The notes: generated by a model from the letters alone, not told the origin. Shown: positions 8,533 to 18,369, counted from the first letter of the stretch. The stretch is 64,000 bases of DNA from Chryseobacterium antibioticum (GCF_012927325.1 NZ_JABBGI010000016.1:60726-124725), one strand, 5' to 3'. Made by a program: numbers and translations.

Positions 8533-8964
8533 CTAGGTAGTTCTGTATTTGTCTATCCATTTGTACAAAGTTGTTTTTGGAATTTTATATTCGTTTATGA
8601 CCTGAAGTTTTGTCATTCCTCCTTTCTCTATTTTTTCCAAAATAAATTCTATCATTTCTTTCGTATAGATGTTTTTCTTAAACTGGGGAAGCGAAGATCG
8701 ATTTCCATTAGATACAACATTATATTTTGTATTTCCCTGTGGCGCATATAATATCAGATGTTGATTATAAATTCTGAAAAAATCATATTCTAATAATTTA
8801 CTCCAGCGAAGTAAAACTTCAGAATCTAAGCTTTTTGAGTCATACATTTTTAAAACTTCTTCTTCGGAACTATTTAAAAAATTACAGATACGGGATATTT
8901 CTATCCCGCATTCTGCAACCTTTTGGTAAATTAAATTTCCAATATGAATATCTTTGAAGTTCAT
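8533..8964 (-). CDS. HTH protein with IS3-like C-terminal helix-turn-helix
   Basis: A 143-residue protein. Residues 1-60 resemble an XRE-like helical domain (GNLIYQKVAECGIEISRI), and residues about 95-143 carry a transposase-type HTH (KLQVINEYKIPKTTLYKWIDKY). It is likely a DNA-binding regulator and not a functional transposase, because no catalytic DDE domain follows. It lies 9 bases downstream of the secreted-protein gene 8974-9609 and may be the tail of the same transcript, suggesting a link to surface-protein expression. Family seen; regulatory target unknown. Confidence 0.55.
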   Translation of the reverse strand: MNFKDIHIGNLIYQKVAECGIEISRICNFLNSSEEEVLKMYDSKSLDSEVLLRWSKLLEYDFFRIYNQHLILYAPQGNTKYNVVSNGNRSSLPQFKKNIYTKEMIEFILEKIEKGGMTKLQVINEYKIPKTTLYKWIDKYRTT

Positions 8965-8973
8965 CTTTTTAAA

Positions 8974-9609
8974 TTACGGTTTCCAAAAAGACCAAACAGT
9001 ACCATTGTATACGGCGAGCTGTTTTTTTGTAGTGTCATATGCCATTAAACCCGGTGTTGGGTTTTTGATGTTGAGATGTGGGCTTGCAACTTTCGGAAGT
9101 ACCATTGCACGATTCGCATCTGTGAGTACCAAAATTCCAGCAGTAGTGTCTGTCGTGCTATTGCCTCCTATCGCTGCTTTTGCACTAGCACCTTCTTTTT
9201 TGCTATCCTGCAAAGAGCTGTCGACAGCATTGAAGCTACTGTAAGTAGTTGCACCCGCGATAAGTGGCAAAGCACCTGTTAATGCAGACCAAGTTCCATT
9301 TTTCATATATTTTACTTTCTTATCCGAAAGATCAAAAATTATAGTGCCATCTACCACTGTTCCCTGCATTCCTCTATAACCTGCTTCGGTTGTACTGTTG
9401 TAAGCTATAGGTTGGTTAATGACAGTAGATGTCCAAGGTAAAACCAAGCCTTTGGTATTATCTGCATTATCGTAAAACTCTAAAGATATACTTGGGTTGG
9501 TCACTGTATTAGCTGGTTGTATTTTACTCAGTTCGCTCTTTCCGATAGCTATTTGTGCCATTGCTATAGCAGAACTGAATACTGTTATAATTAGAACTAT
9601 TTTTTTCAT
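8974..9609 (-). CDS. Secreted hypothetical protein
   Basis: A 211-residue protein with a clear signal peptide (MKKIVLIITVFSSAIAMAQ). The mature part is rich in Thr, Ser, Asn and Gly, and ends with a GLMAYDTTKKQLAVYNG segment followed by W-x-F, a C-terminal pattern shared with the neighbouring secreted protein 9705-11153. I do not recognise an enzymatic domain; it looks like a cell-surface or extracellular structural protein. A decayed copy of its 5' half lies at 12665-12860, so this gene family was duplicated inside the locus. Confidence 0.6.
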   Translation of the reverse strand: MKKIVLIITVFSSAIAMAQIAIGKSELSKIQPANTVTNPSISLEFYDNADNTKGLVLPWTSTVINQPIAYNSTTEAGYRGMQGTVVDGTIIFDLSDKKVKYMKNGTWSALTGALPLIAGATTYSSFNAVDSSLQDSKKEGASAKAAIGGNSTTDTTAGILVLTDANRAMVLPKVASPHLNIKNPTPGLMAYDTTKKQLAVYNGTVWSFWKP

Positions 9610-9704
9610 TTGAGCTGTTTTTTTTACGTTGTTAATATTAAAATATTGAGGCGGTTGTTTTTTCTAAAGCATTTCTCCGCCCCAATTTTTATTTTAGAAT
9701 AAGA

Positions 9705-11153
9705 TTAATCAGGACAAGCTTGCGTTGTGAAACAATGCCACGCCATTACAGTATCTCCGGATTTTAGGGTATAGATTTTCAAACAGTCTGCCTGCTCATC
9801 ATACACCATCATTCCTTCTACAGGATTGGTAATGCTTGCTAAACCAGCTGTTGTAGCAACTCTGTTTACTACAAACCCTTTTTCTTTAGATTCTAAAACT
9901 GTCCAGGCACTTTGTCTTACCATTGGCCAGTTTTCGTTTTCTGCTCCGGCTCTTCCTAATGCTGTAATACCGTGTTTAGTGGGGTAGGTGTTAGCTGCAT
10001 CTAAAACTCCTGGTTTGAAACAAAAACAAGTATTGACTGTAGCATCAATAGAGCTCCCAATTCCTTGTCCTACATCTCCACCAATATCAGCTGTACCACC
10101 GCTATTAACTAAATTAGGCACACCTGAATTGACATTGAAAGTAGTTCCTATACCTCCGGTAGTACCAATATTAATACTTCCATTGGCATTCAATTGTGTT
10201 GCAGTTACATTTTCATCCCCTTCAATGGCATCAAAACAACCGTCGCCGTCTGAGTCCAAATCTAAATAATCCGGAATCCCGTCACCGTCTGTGTCTTTGT
10301 GGTTACAGTATGTGATTGTATTCTGAGAAATACTGATAAGCCCCCTGCCGGCTGAGTTAGCTCCTGAGCCCGCTGTATTTGTAAATGCAGTATAATCCCA
10401 AATGTACGTGTTACCATAATTTACTGATAATGGTAATGTAGTTGCCGTGCCACCTGTATTTGTGGTGTTTTGAAGCTGCATTTTTGCATAAAACCCACTG
10501 TCGAGAAGTGAACCCCCTGAAACGTTAAAAACAGAAAATAAATCCAAACCTGTATTACTGCTGTAAGACGATAAAGCAGATACAGCAGGTAAACTACCAA
10601 TGGTTGTGGTAAAGGTTCCTAACTGACTGATTCTATTTGTATTGAGAAAATATCTGAACCAGCCATCAGGTGAATTTGGTGTTGCACCACTGTGATCTTC
10701 TTGCGTCGTATTATTGGCTGGTAACCCAGTGTAAAGAGAAGTTGCGTTCGGTTCTATCATAAACCTGGTTGCGCCAAGACTGAATGCTGCCCAAGTATGA
10801 TTCTGCGCATTAACAGAATTATTAAAATCAGAATACGAGAAAGGAACAGTAAAGGTGTTTCCCAAGGATGGCACAGCTGTACCAGATGTCAGCGTGTAGA
10901 CCAAGTTGAAAGTCCCGCCATTTGCAGCAATCGTAGCCCCGGCTAATGTTGAAGCTAAATTCAGACTATAAACAGCCTGAGTGTCGCAATAGCCTTCCGC
11001 CGTATCTGAAATACCGTCGTTATCGTCGTCTAAATCAATTGAATTCAGAATCCCATCTCCGTCAGAATCCTGAGCAGAAACGACGGAAAATGAAAATAGG
11101 CAGAAAATGAATACTAGCAATCTGATATTCAAAAAAATAGGTATGTTTTTCAT
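9705..11153 (-). CDS. Secreted protein with thrombospondin type 3-like calcium repeats
   Basis: A 482-residue protein with a signal peptide ending near SVVSAQ. Right after it, and again near residues 288-309, are D-x-D-x-D-G calcium-binding repeats (DSDGDGILNSIDLDDDNDGI and DTDGDGIPDYLDLDSDGDGC), typical of TSP3 repeats in Bacteroidetes outer-surface proteins. Between them is a long Ser/Thr/Gly/Asn-rich beta region. The C-terminus has GMMVYDEQADCLKIYT and a W-H-C-F motif, similar to the end of the 8974-9609 product. It is probably an exported adhesin-like or matrix protein; no classical T9SS sorting domain is recognisable. Confidence 0.65.
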   Translation of the reverse strand: MKNIPIFLNIRLLVFIFCLFSFSVVSAQDSDGDGILNSIDLDDDNDGISDTAEGYCDTQAVYSLNLASTLAGATIAANGGTFNLVYTLTSGTAVPSLGNTFTVPFSYSDFNNSVNAQNHTWAAFSLGATRFMIEPNATSLYTGLPANNTTQEDHSGATPNSPDGWFRYFLNTNRISQLGTFTTTIGSLPAVSALSSYSSNTGLDLFSVFNVSGGSLLDSGFYAKMQLQNTTNTGGTATTLPLSVNYGNTYIWDYTAFTNTAGSGANSAGRGLISISQNTITYCNHKDTDGDGIPDYLDLDSDGDGCFDAIEGDENVTATQLNANGSINIGTTGGIGTTFNVNSGVPNLVNSGGTADIGGDVGQGIGSSIDATVNTCFCFKPGVLDAANTYPTKHGITALGRAGAENENWPMVRQSAWTVLESKEKGFVVNRVATTAGLASITNPVEGMMVYDEQADCLKIYTLKSGDTVMAWHCFTTQACPD

Positions 11154-11456
11154 TTGTTTATGTTTTTAGTGGATCTCATTTGTAGATAAAGAGATTATTG
11201 TTAATAAAAATTCTGGAATTCTATTAGCTCCAAATTGGAGTAGTCTTACCGAGAATAATTTAGAATAAGGGCAATTTTGGCTAGTATTCCAACCTACTTT
11301 TCAACCTAACTTAAATGATATTATTGGTTCGGATAGGAGTAGGAGAGATGCGTCATCAGTAAAATACTGACGAGATTATATTCTTTAAATGCATTTTCTG
11401 AAAGTAAATTTTTTAGAAATACATTTATCTCAAAAAGTGAAACGTTAGCCTTTTTA

Positions 11457-11975
11457 TCAGCTGAATGGTGGTGCACGGGAGGGCTTATAACAAATGTACT
11501 GCTCTGCAAAAAAGTTTGTCTTTTCAGATATTTTTCTATTATACCATAAAATTTGGAAATAATTATATTTTGTATCCTCAATGACTCCCATAACTTTCAA
11601 TTGGGAATGCGAGTTCAAAGCAATTATTTGATGATTAGAAGCTACAGAAATAGAAGTGCCACTTTCTTGAGGTTTATAGGTAACTTCGATCTTTGCGGAT
11701 GAATCGTCTTTTGCTTGGAGTCTTCTTTTTTTGTTTCTGGAAGCTTTTGGAAAATTCGTGTTTTTTAGCTTGCCAATCCTCGGTATTGAATTATTTGCGG
11801 AGCTATTACTACCGTGGTCGTGGTCTACTTTCGAGAAGTTTGGAGGTAATGCTACATTATCTATGTACATCACTGCCTCATCCTTAACTACAATATACTC
11901 TAACCCTGTAATAATAGTTTGTGCATTCGTAGGAATGAAAAAGAAAAAAAACTGTAGTATCACAATTCTTCTCAA
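11457..11975 (-). CDS. Secreted hypothetical protein
   Basis: A 172-residue protein with a signal peptide (MRRIVILQFFFFFIPTNAQ) and a basic, unstructured-looking middle. No domain recognised. A different minus frame overlaps its 3' end (11321-11581) and has a plausible protein-like composition, so the true C-terminus could be in that frame if a frameshift exists around 11480; I cannot decide this from one sequence. Confidence 0.45.
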   Translation of the reverse strand: MRRIVILQFFFFFIPTNAQTIITGLEYIVVKDEAVMYIDNVALPPNFSKVDHDHGSNSSANNSIPRIGKLKNTNFPKASRNKKRRLQAKDDSSAKIEVTYKPQESGTSISVASNHQIIALNSHSQLKVMGVIEDTKYNYFQILWYNRKISEKTNFFAEQYICYKPSRAPPFS

Positions 11976-12129
11976 TAATGAATTGAGAGAATGAATTGAG
12001 AGAATGAAATAAGCTTGATGTAAGTGTGGTAAACATATTTTTTAGTTCATCAACAAAATAGAATCTTCGCAGTAATAAAAAAGACCATACTAGCTGGGGG
12101 AGATACTATGACCCGGGTATATAAAATTT

Positions 12130-12242
12130 GTGTTTATTAACTGTGTTTTGTTTTCGGAAAGGAAGGATACTTATTTCAAACAGCAATAAAATAAGCTACC
12201 ATTTAGCTACCACATAATTATAAATTAAAGCAAATCAATTAG
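12130..12242. repeat. Downstream repeat of the regulator module, copy 1
   Basis: About 110 bases directly downstream of the decayed regulator. It is nearly identical to 15785-15891 and 18370-18462, which lie downstream of the two intact regulators. The shared segment includes GATAGTTATTT-like and GCTACCATTTAG-like stretches. It shows that regulator and 3' flank were duplicated as one block. Confidence 0.7.
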
Positions 12243-12664
12243 TTATAAATCATTTATCCATATATAGATGTCAGCATCTGAAGGGATATTCAGTCTTTTT
12301 CTGATTCTATTCTTCCGGTTTTGTATTGCTTTTGCGGTGACAAAAGTACAGGTAGCCATATCTTTGGTAGAAAAATTTAGTTTCAGATAAGCACAAAAAA
12401 TTAATTCTGAAGTTATTAAGTCAGGATTAATAGAAGTTATTTTATCTATAAAGTCGGGGTACACTTCCTTGAAACTTAAAAGAAAATCAGGTGAATTTTT
12501 TTGGCCAATATAATGAGATTCTCATGAGAATCTATTTCTAATTTTGTTCGAAGGGAATCTATTTCTTTTTCCTTAGTATTGATAATGTTTCTTTCTGTGT
12601 GCTTTAGTTTTTTAAAGGAATACAGAAACCAAAGTTTCTCGAGAATAATAAATACAATCCTCAA
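12243..12664 (-). pseudogene. Decayed TPR/HTH regulator (C-terminal remnant)
   Basis: Two frames together match the C-terminal third of the regulator at 15892-17355: 12476-12664 covers the membrane-proximal FLYSFKKLKH region and the coiled segment, and 12243-12464 covers the HTH end with KAIQNRKNRIRKRL. The frames are out of register, so there is at least one frameshift, and everything upstream (TPR part) is missing. It is directly followed upstream by a remnant of a different gene, so the join is a deletion scar. Confidence 0.8.
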
Positions 12665-12860
12665 CAGTTTACTGCATTCCTCTATAACCTGCTTCCGTGG
12701 TATTATTGTATGCTACATGTGGATGTCCAAGGTAAAACCAAACCTTTTGTATTATCGTAAAACGCTAAAGATATACTTGGGTTGGTTACTGTATTAGCTG
12801 GTTGTATTTTGCTCAGTTCACTCTTTCCGATAGCTATTTTGCCATTGCTATTGCATGGCT
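12665..12860 (-). pseudogene. Remnant of a second copy of the 8974-9609 secreted protein
   Basis: These 196 bases align closely with about 9365-9570, the 5' part of the intact gene, including the segments for the signal-peptide end, the SLEFYD-like region and the RGMQ-like region. Small deletions break the frame, and the 3' half is absent, replaced by the regulator remnant. It is a fossil of an earlier duplicate. Confidence 0.75.
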
Positions 12861-12870
12861 ATAATGAAAA

Positions 12871-12923
12871 AAATTGTAATAAAAAGTTAAAGAATATTAA
12901 TCTTTAACTTTTTATTACAATTT
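12871..12923 (-). terminator. Strong hairpin terminator, works for the minus-strand operon
   Basis: A perfect 23-base inverted repeat (12871-12893 with 12901-12923) and a 7-base loop. It lies 9 bases downstream of the stop of 12932-13774. Minus-strand transcripts read through the stem and then a U-rich stretch. It probably ends the three-gene surface-protein operon. Confidence 0.85.
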
Positions 12924-12931
12924 TTTTTATC

Positions 12932-13774
12932 TTATTGCTGAATTCTCACAATCCTAAAAGTTTTTGTTATATCACTTCCGGGGACATTAACGATGATCCC
13001 AGAATTTGCTGCAAAGGGATTAGCTGTATTTGGTTTGTAAATCACAAATCTCAGAAGTTCATTCGCCAAAAAGTGATGGATAAATTTTTCGAAAGCGATA
13101 CTTTGAGTTTTGTCTGCTGCATTTTTTTCCACAGGTGTTGCATTGCTGAAAAGATTGCTCCATGTGATACCATCCGTTGAGGACTGCAGCGCAATAATCA
13201 CTTTGGTGCTATTTCCTGTTGTGCTTACCATTGGTTTAAAATTGACTGCACCAGAAATTTGATAGTAAGAATCTGTTAAGAACCTTACTTGATTTCCTGT
13301 CAGCTGCATATCATCTGGGTTATCTATAAACACGTCTCCAGCTACCCAGCTAATAACCACAGGGGATCCAGAGTTAACAGCGCCTAATTCTGCAGGACTG
13401 AAATTCTGTTGATCCTTAGATGTCAGTACATACAGTATAGGAACTTTTAGCATTTTTATCTCAGGCAGATTACTGATGCTTTCCCAGAAATTATTTTTCC
13501 AAACAACCATAGAGTTTTCTTTTATCAGATCATTACCAATTCCGGAAGTAGTCTTGCTGTATACCAAGAGTCCTGTGGCGGGTGAAGCGATAGTGCTGTT
13601 ATCGTTACGATCCAACAGACTTACTCTTGGCAAAAGAAAGCCTTTTTTTGGTGTAATGGATGTTACATCCATGTCCAAAATAGCAGAAGCATTAGGGCTT
13701 GTGGTTCCAATTCCAACTTGCCCAACAAGAGAGTGTACCGTTATAAAACATACGATTGATATAATTTTTCTCAT
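12932..13774 (-). CDS. Secreted surface-like protein, paralogue 3 of 3
   Basis: A 280-residue protein with signal peptide and the motif VGIGTTSPNASAILDMDV at the mature N-terminus, followed by KKGFLLPRVSLLDR and a GLLVYSKT segment. This N-terminal block recurs in the next two genes and is widespread in Flavobacteriia at the start of secreted beta-rich proteins. The C-terminal half looks like a beta-sandwich (alternating hydrophobic and polar residues, SSTDGITWSNLF). It is the last gene of a tight three-gene operon (1 base from 13776-14636) before a strong terminator. Surface or extracellular role is inferred from the signal and composition. Confidence 0.65.
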   Translation of the reverse strand: MRKIISIVCFITVHSLVGQVGIGTTSPNASAILDMDVTSITPKKGFLLPRVSLLDRNDNSTIASPATGLLVYSKTTSGIGNDLIKENSMVVWKNNFWESISNLPEIKMLKVPILYVLTSKDQQNFSPAELGAVNSGSPVVISWVAGDVFIDNPDDMQLTGNQVRFLTDSYYQISGAVNFKPMVSTTGNSTKVIIALQSSTDGITWSNLFSNATPVEKNAADKTQSIAFEKFIHHFLANELLRFVIYKPNTANPFAANSGIIVNVPGSDITKTFRIVRIQQ

Positions 13775-13775
13775 C

Positions 13776-14636
13776 TTAATCTAATTTTTGAATTTTTAAA
13801 ACTTTACCATAGCTTAAACCTGTTGCAGAACTTATTGTTGCGGACGCACTATGATTAGTCCCTGAAGTTTTAAGTACTGTACATCGGATTAAATTGTTTT
13901 TATTAAGGCCAACTACAAGCGGAGGGATGTTATTGGTTTTGTTATTTGCCGTCGTTCCATTTCCCCAGACACCTACTGTTTTGGCAATGTTTGACCAAGT
14001 TGTTCCATTGTCGGTAGAGATTTGAATAGTAAATTCCATATTAGTTGCTGATGTTAAAACTGAAATTGCGGGATTATAACCCAGATATCCAGAAATCTGG
14101 TAATTACCGGAATTGTTGATCATGAAGTTATTTTCATTCAAAAGAGATATATTATTTTCTGAGTTCAAGACAATAGACCCAACAGAAAAATCGACTAGTA
14201 CGGGCGCAGTATTTATATTGTCAGCACCAGAGACAGGGAGTTGGGGCGTTGTAACACCATTATTTCCCTCAGCAAGAAAGAATACTTGGGGCAAAAGCTC
14301 TCTTTTTATCTCTGTAATATTAGAAAGATTGATCCAATTTGTACCATTCCAATAATAAAAGGTATTGGCAACTACCGCAGAGATACCTGAACCATTAGCT
14401 GTTGTGTTATAAACAGTGAGTCCTGCTACCGGACTCTGAATTGTAGTAATGTCTGCATTATTTTGAAGAGCTACGCGGGGCAAAAGAACGCCTTTTTTAT
14501 TATTGGCTGCCAAACTTGATACATCAAGATCCAGAACAGCAGAATTATTGGGAGTACTTGTTCCAATGCCCACCTGCGAAAAGAGCATTTGCGAGGCGAA
14601 AATATTCAGAAGTATTTTTATTTTTAGATATTTCAT
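13776..14636 (-). CDS. Secreted surface-like protein, paralogue 2 of 3
   Basis: A 286-residue protein with a signal peptide ending at LFSQ and the same N-terminal block: VGIGTSTPNNSAVLDLDV, then KKGVLLPRVALQN and GLTVYNTT. The C-terminal half shares STDNGTTWSNIAKT-like spacing with its neighbours. It is coupled to both neighbours with gaps of 1 and 2 bases, so one mRNA is expected. The three products have the same length class and domain order, consistent with tandem duplication and divergence. No catalytic motif is visible. Confidence 0.65.
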   Translation of the reverse strand: MKYLKIKILLNIFASQMLFSQVGIGTSTPNNSAVLDLDVSSLAANNKKGVLLPRVALQNNADITTIQSPVAGLTVYNTTANGSGISAVVANTFYYWNGTNWINLSNITEIKRELLPQVFFLAEGNNGVTTPQLPVSGADNINTAPVLVDFSVGSIVLNSENNISLLNENNFMINNSGNYQISGYLGYNPAISVLTSATNMEFTIQISTDNGTTWSNIAKTVGVWGNGTTANNKTNNIPPLVVGLNKNNLIRCTVLKTSGTNHSASATISSATGLSYGKVLKIQKLD

Positions 14637-14638
14637 AA

Positions 14639-15550
14639 TTAATTGATATTAAAATCCAATAAGCTTATTATAAGTCCTTTAGAAGTAGGGATATTATTAG
14701 CGGGATCGGCTGCAATGTAACAGTTACCTGCACCACAATGGTCATTTGACCCACTGGAATTGAAGGGGTTGCTAATCACCATTCTTATTTGGTCTCCCTG
14801 ATTTAATCTTAATGGAGTTCCGAGTAGAATGGCTGTTTTTAGTTCACCGGCTCCATCCTCACCCCAAGCTGTTCTCGATCCTATTTCATTGGTCCAGGTC
14901 GTTCCATTGTTGATGGACTTCTGGATTTTAAGATTTAGAAAAGCTCTTTTCTGATAGCTGTTAGAAGGAACGCCCGTTGTTGTAGCCATAGGATTATAGT
15001 TAACAAATGAGGAAAACTCATATAAACCTGTGACATTTGCTGTAAAAGTAGAATTTGCACTATTGAAAGTAATGATATTTTTCACATTAATCATCGGTAT
15101 AGTAAAAGTGACAAGGTTGTCGCTTGGTATTCCGGTAGCAATGTTCATATCTGCGCTTGTAAAGGTTTGATTTCCATTGCTTTCAATGTAAAAAACTCTA
15201 GGTTTTACAGCTTCTTCTACCAGGCTCGTATAGGCAAGTCCTTCCCAATTAGTTCCATTCCAATAATAGAAATTATTAGCAAAAACCTGATTGGGATCTA
15301 CGCCTTGAGTTACCGTATTAAATACTAAAACACCGTTCGCTGGATTTGGAATTGTGGTAATATCATTGATTCCGCTGAGCCCAACCCTAGGGGGTAGAAA
15401 GCCTTTTTTACCTGTTATTAAGGAGCCTTCTGGAGGATCGGCATTCAGTTCCAAAATTGCAGAAGGATCTGGTGTAGAAGTGTTAATTCCTACATTTTGT
15501 GCATAGCATAAATTAATAGCTAAGATCGCAATTAAACTTTTTTTCATCAT
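14639..15550 (-). CDS. Secreted surface-like protein, paralogue 1 of 3
   Basis: A 303-residue protein, first of the operon. It has a signal peptide (IAILAINLCYAQ), the motif VGINTSTPDPSAILELNA, then KKGFLPPRVGLSG and GVLVFNTV. The C-terminal part has the SINNGTTWTNE pattern shared with the paralogues. The 340-base region upstream carries the presumed operon promoter. As with the other two, an exported structural or adhesive role is likely but unproven. Confidence 0.65.
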   Translation of the reverse strand: MMKKSLIAILAINLCYAQNVGINTSTPDPSAILELNADPPEGSLITGKKGFLPPRVGLSGINDITTIPNPANGVLVFNTVTQGVDPNQVFANNFYYWNGTNWEGLAYTSLVEEAVKPRVFYIESNGNQTFTSADMNIATGIPSDNLVTFTIPMINVKNIITFNSANSTFTANVTGLYEFSSFVNYNPMATTTGVPSNSYQKRAFLNLKIQKSINNGTTWTNEIGSRTAWGEDGAGELKTAILLGTPLRLNQGDQIRMVISNPFNSSGSNDHCGAGNCYIAADPANNIPTSKGLIISLLDFNIN

Positions 15551-15891
15551 TTATTTGTTTAAATAATTAAATAATTCAAAATTTTTGTGTTCAAAAAATT
15601 TTATCTAAACAAATGTCTCTATTATAAATCTATAATCATATTACCAGTTGCCATGAAATTAATACAAATAATTCCAAATTGGTGTTTTTAGGCATTGATA
15701 AATTGACGTGGAATAAAATTTGGTTTTTATATAACTAGGTATTATAAAATATATTATTCTTAAGGTTGTTATAATAAATCATTTGTTTATTGTGTTTTGT
15801 TTTCGGAAAGAAAGGATAGTTATTTCCAACAGCAATAAAATCAGCTACCATTTAGATACCACATAATTATAAATTAAAGCAAATCAATTAG
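15551..15891. other. Intergenic region with module repeat, copy 2
   Basis: Between the operon start (15550) and the regulator stop (15892). The right third (about 15785-15891) is the repeat also present at 12130-12242 and 18370-18462. The left part must hold the operon promoter, but I see no convincing TTG and TAnnTTTG pair and do not mark one. Confidence 0.6.
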
Positions 15892-17355
15892 TTATAAATC
15901 ATTTATCCATATATAGATATCAGCATCTGAAGGGATATTCAACCTTTTTCTGATTCTATTCTTACGATTTTGGATAGCCTTTGCGGTGACAAAAGTGTAG
16001 GTAGCAATATCTTTGGTAGAAAAATTTAGTTTCAGATAAGCGCAAAAAACTAATTCTGAAGTTATTAGATCAGGAGTAATAGAAGTTATCCTATCTATAA
16101 ATTCTGGATACACTTCTTTGAAACTTAAAAGAAAATCAGGAGAATTAGTTTGTGCCAATATAATGAGATCCTCACGAGAATCTCCTTTTAATTTGGTTCT
16201 AAGTGAATCTATTTCTTTCTCCCTAGTATTGATAATGTTTCTTTTTCTATGCTTCAGCTTTTTAAAGGAATACAAAAACCAAAGTATCCCAAGAATAATA
16301 AACACTAAAATAAAACAGGAGGCCCAGAAAAATATTCTTTTGGTTTCTGAAATATTTTGTTCTTTTTCATTAACAAGCTTTTGTGTATAAGTTTCCTTTC
16401 CCTTATTTCGCACAAAGGTCATACTGTCGTTAATGCGGACATATTCGTTACGGTTTTTTAACTCTTCTGCTGTATTCTTTAAGAAGTGCTGATTGTCTGC
16501 AATGATCCTATACGCAGCCAAAACCTGCTCTGTCCTATTTTTAGCTATGGATTCTTTTAGGGCAATTTCTGCATATTTCAGAGATTCCTTGTAATTCTTT
16601 TTTAGAAATAGAATATCTGCTTTTTGGAGATAAACAACATATAGAAATGAATCATTATATTGTAAACTAATCTTTAATGATCTGTTGTTATGATAGAACG
16701 CAGAGTCTAAGCTTTTGGTTTCCGTAATATGGTAATCTGCTAAGCTGGAATAAATATAAAAATAATCTTCTTTATTTTTAATTTTATTATAATACGGAAG
16801 AGTTTTGCATAGGTAATAATACATGCTGTCTGCTTCTTCACTTGATGCCTGAAGCTGAATGTAAGCAGATATTTTATCTCTATAAATATCTTCTTTATCC
16901 ATCCGCAAATCTGCAATTTCAAGTTCCTTTTTAAACTCTGTTTTTGCATTTTCGATAAAGCCCAAAGCAAGATAATTTCTGCCTTTTAAATCGATAACGT
17001 TTCTATTAAGTAACAGATCTTTTCTTACAATATCATTATAATCTTTTTCAAGAATATCGAGGTATTTAAAGCTTTCATCATATTTACCAATGTTGCATAA
17101 ATAATATGCGATATTATAGTAACTTTCACAAATTCCCTTTTTGTAATTATTTTTTTTTGACAAATATAGAGCTTGTTTGCTAAGAGAATTGCTTTTCTCA
17201 AATTGAAAATCTCTTGATTCTTTTTTTGCTTTGGATAACAATAAATCAATCTGCTTATAATTATTTTGAGAGAAAATAAATGAAGAATAAAAATAGAAGA
17301 GGATGCAAAATAGCGAATTGTTAATTTTTAATCTTTGTGTTAATAAAAATTTCAT
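15892..17355 (-). CDS. TPR / transmembrane / LuxR-like HTH regulator
   Basis: A 487-residue protein. A signal-like hydrophobic N-terminus is followed by TPR-like helical repeats (about residues 35-320), one transmembrane segment near 343-365, a coiled stretch (REKEIDSLRTKL) and a C-terminal HTH of the LuxR-like type (LKLNFSTKDIATYTFVTAKA then NRKNRIRKRLNIP). This layout puts the TPR sensor in the periplasm and the DNA-binding end in the cytosol, a one-component membrane regulator class frequent in Flavobacteriia. It lies upstream of, and on the same strand as, the surface-protein operon, which is its likely target. The last 70 residues are almost identical to the paralogue at 18463-19956, while the TPR parts differ. 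Confidence 0.75.
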   Translation of the reverse strand: MKFLLTQRLKINNSLFCILFYFYSSFIFSQNNYKQIDLLLSKAKKESRDFQFEKSNSLSKQALYLSKKNNYKKGICESYYNIAYYLCNIGKYDESFKYLDILEKDYNDIVRKDLLLNRNVIDLKGRNYLALGFIENAKTEFKKELEIADLRMDKEDIYRDKISAYIQLQASSEEADSMYYYLCKTLPYYNKIKNKEDYFYIYSSLADYHITETKSLDSAFYHNNRSLKISLQYNDSFLYVVYLQKADILFLKKNYKESLKYAEIALKESIAKNRTEQVLAAYRIIADNQHFLKNTAEELKNRNEYVRINDSMTFVRNKGKETYTQKLVNEKEQNISETKRIFFWASCFILVFIILGILWFLYSFKKLKHRKRNIINTREKEIDSLRTKLKGDSREDLIILAQTNSPDFLLSFKEVYPEFIDRITSITPDLITSELVFCAYLKLNFSTKDIATYTFVTAKAIQNRKNRIRKRLNIPSDADIYIWINDL

Positions 17356-17558
17356 TCATTTGTTTTTAATAAATTTTGTTTCTCCACATAGGACAGCAAA
17401 TAAATAGTTTTATATCAAATTAATATCTGTTGATGCTTTTTGATCTTATTCAAATATGGATTGCTAACGCATGTATCTTTAATTTTTTCATTTAACAAAT
17501 ACACCGCATAGAAATCATTTTATCCGGTGTATATATTATCATTCTTTCATATAAAATA

Positions 17559-18312
17559 TTACTGCGTCAAATATGTGATTGTTAAGTAATTCACATTTTC
17601 TCTTTTATAATTAATCAATTCAGTATTTATAGGCCACGCAGTTGGATCCATGTATCTTGTTCCTACTGCAATCTGTGCTCCTGCATTAAGATAAATTACC
17701 CCGGACACCTGAATACAATCAGGAATATTAGAACCTGTACTTTGATTAAGTCTTTGTGTCAGAAAAGCAAAACTTGCATTTCCATTTTGGAAATTTGTTT
17801 CATTAGCTACAGATACTCCTAAACGCATAGGAGAAATGCCTGCACCGATACTGTTTGCATTCCTAACGAGTAATCCTACTTCAATTTTAAAAAAACCTGT
17901 TTCACCAACTGTGAAAATTCCTGTTGTGGCATTAAATGAACCTGCCGTAGCCGCATATTTAACACTGTTAAATAAAACTCGACGAATTTCATTTCCCAGA
18001 TCAGCCGTCGTATATGCTATTCCCGTATCTGTTGAAGGTGTAAATCCTGCTAACAGTTTAAAAGATACCGCATCAGCAGGTACAGAAACTACATCCTTAT
18101 TAGCATTGAGTAGGAGTTTTCTATAAAGTGGGAGTAATTGCAGAAGACTGTACTTGAATTTCACCTTCTATCCTTAATGCCGATGCTTGAGCAGTAACTC
18201 CTGTATTATTGATGTGCAGCTTGGCTTGAGGATTTGTTGTACTTATGCCTATCTTGTGTAAAAAATAAAGTTGAAAATAATAATAAAGCAAAAGAAGTAA
18301 TTTTATTTTTCA
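17559..18312 (-). pseudogene. Frameshifted copy of the secreted protein 20250-21032
   Basis: From 17559 to about 18124 the frame is open and very close to the intact paralogue (RKLLLNANKDVVSVPADAV and TYLTQ end). Just before it, at about 18125, one extra T relative to the paralogue creates a stop. A second shift near the signal-peptide end (about 18245) separates the ATG at 18312 from the body. The gene therefore cannot make the full secreted protein as sequenced. It sits directly upstream of the regulator 15892-17355, in the same order as the intact pair 20250-21032 and 18463-19956. Confidence 0.8.
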
Positions 18313-18369
18313 TGTTTATCTTATTTATGTTTATGAGGAACATTCATCATTTATATCTATGATTTTTTT

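Noticed and set aside
8178..8964. A second insertion sequence made of the two HTH genes
   Set aside because: No catalytic domain, no terminal inverted repeats and no target duplication are visible around them.
9988..10269. Plus-strand ORF antisense to the TSP3 protein
   Set aside because: It is a mirror of the repetitive Thr/Gly-rich coding sequence and has no support of its own.
11321..11581. Minus-strand 86-residue ORF overlapping 11457-11975
   Set aside because: No signal peptide or relative is visible; it could be a frameshifted C-terminus of the secreted gene, which is noted there and not called separately.
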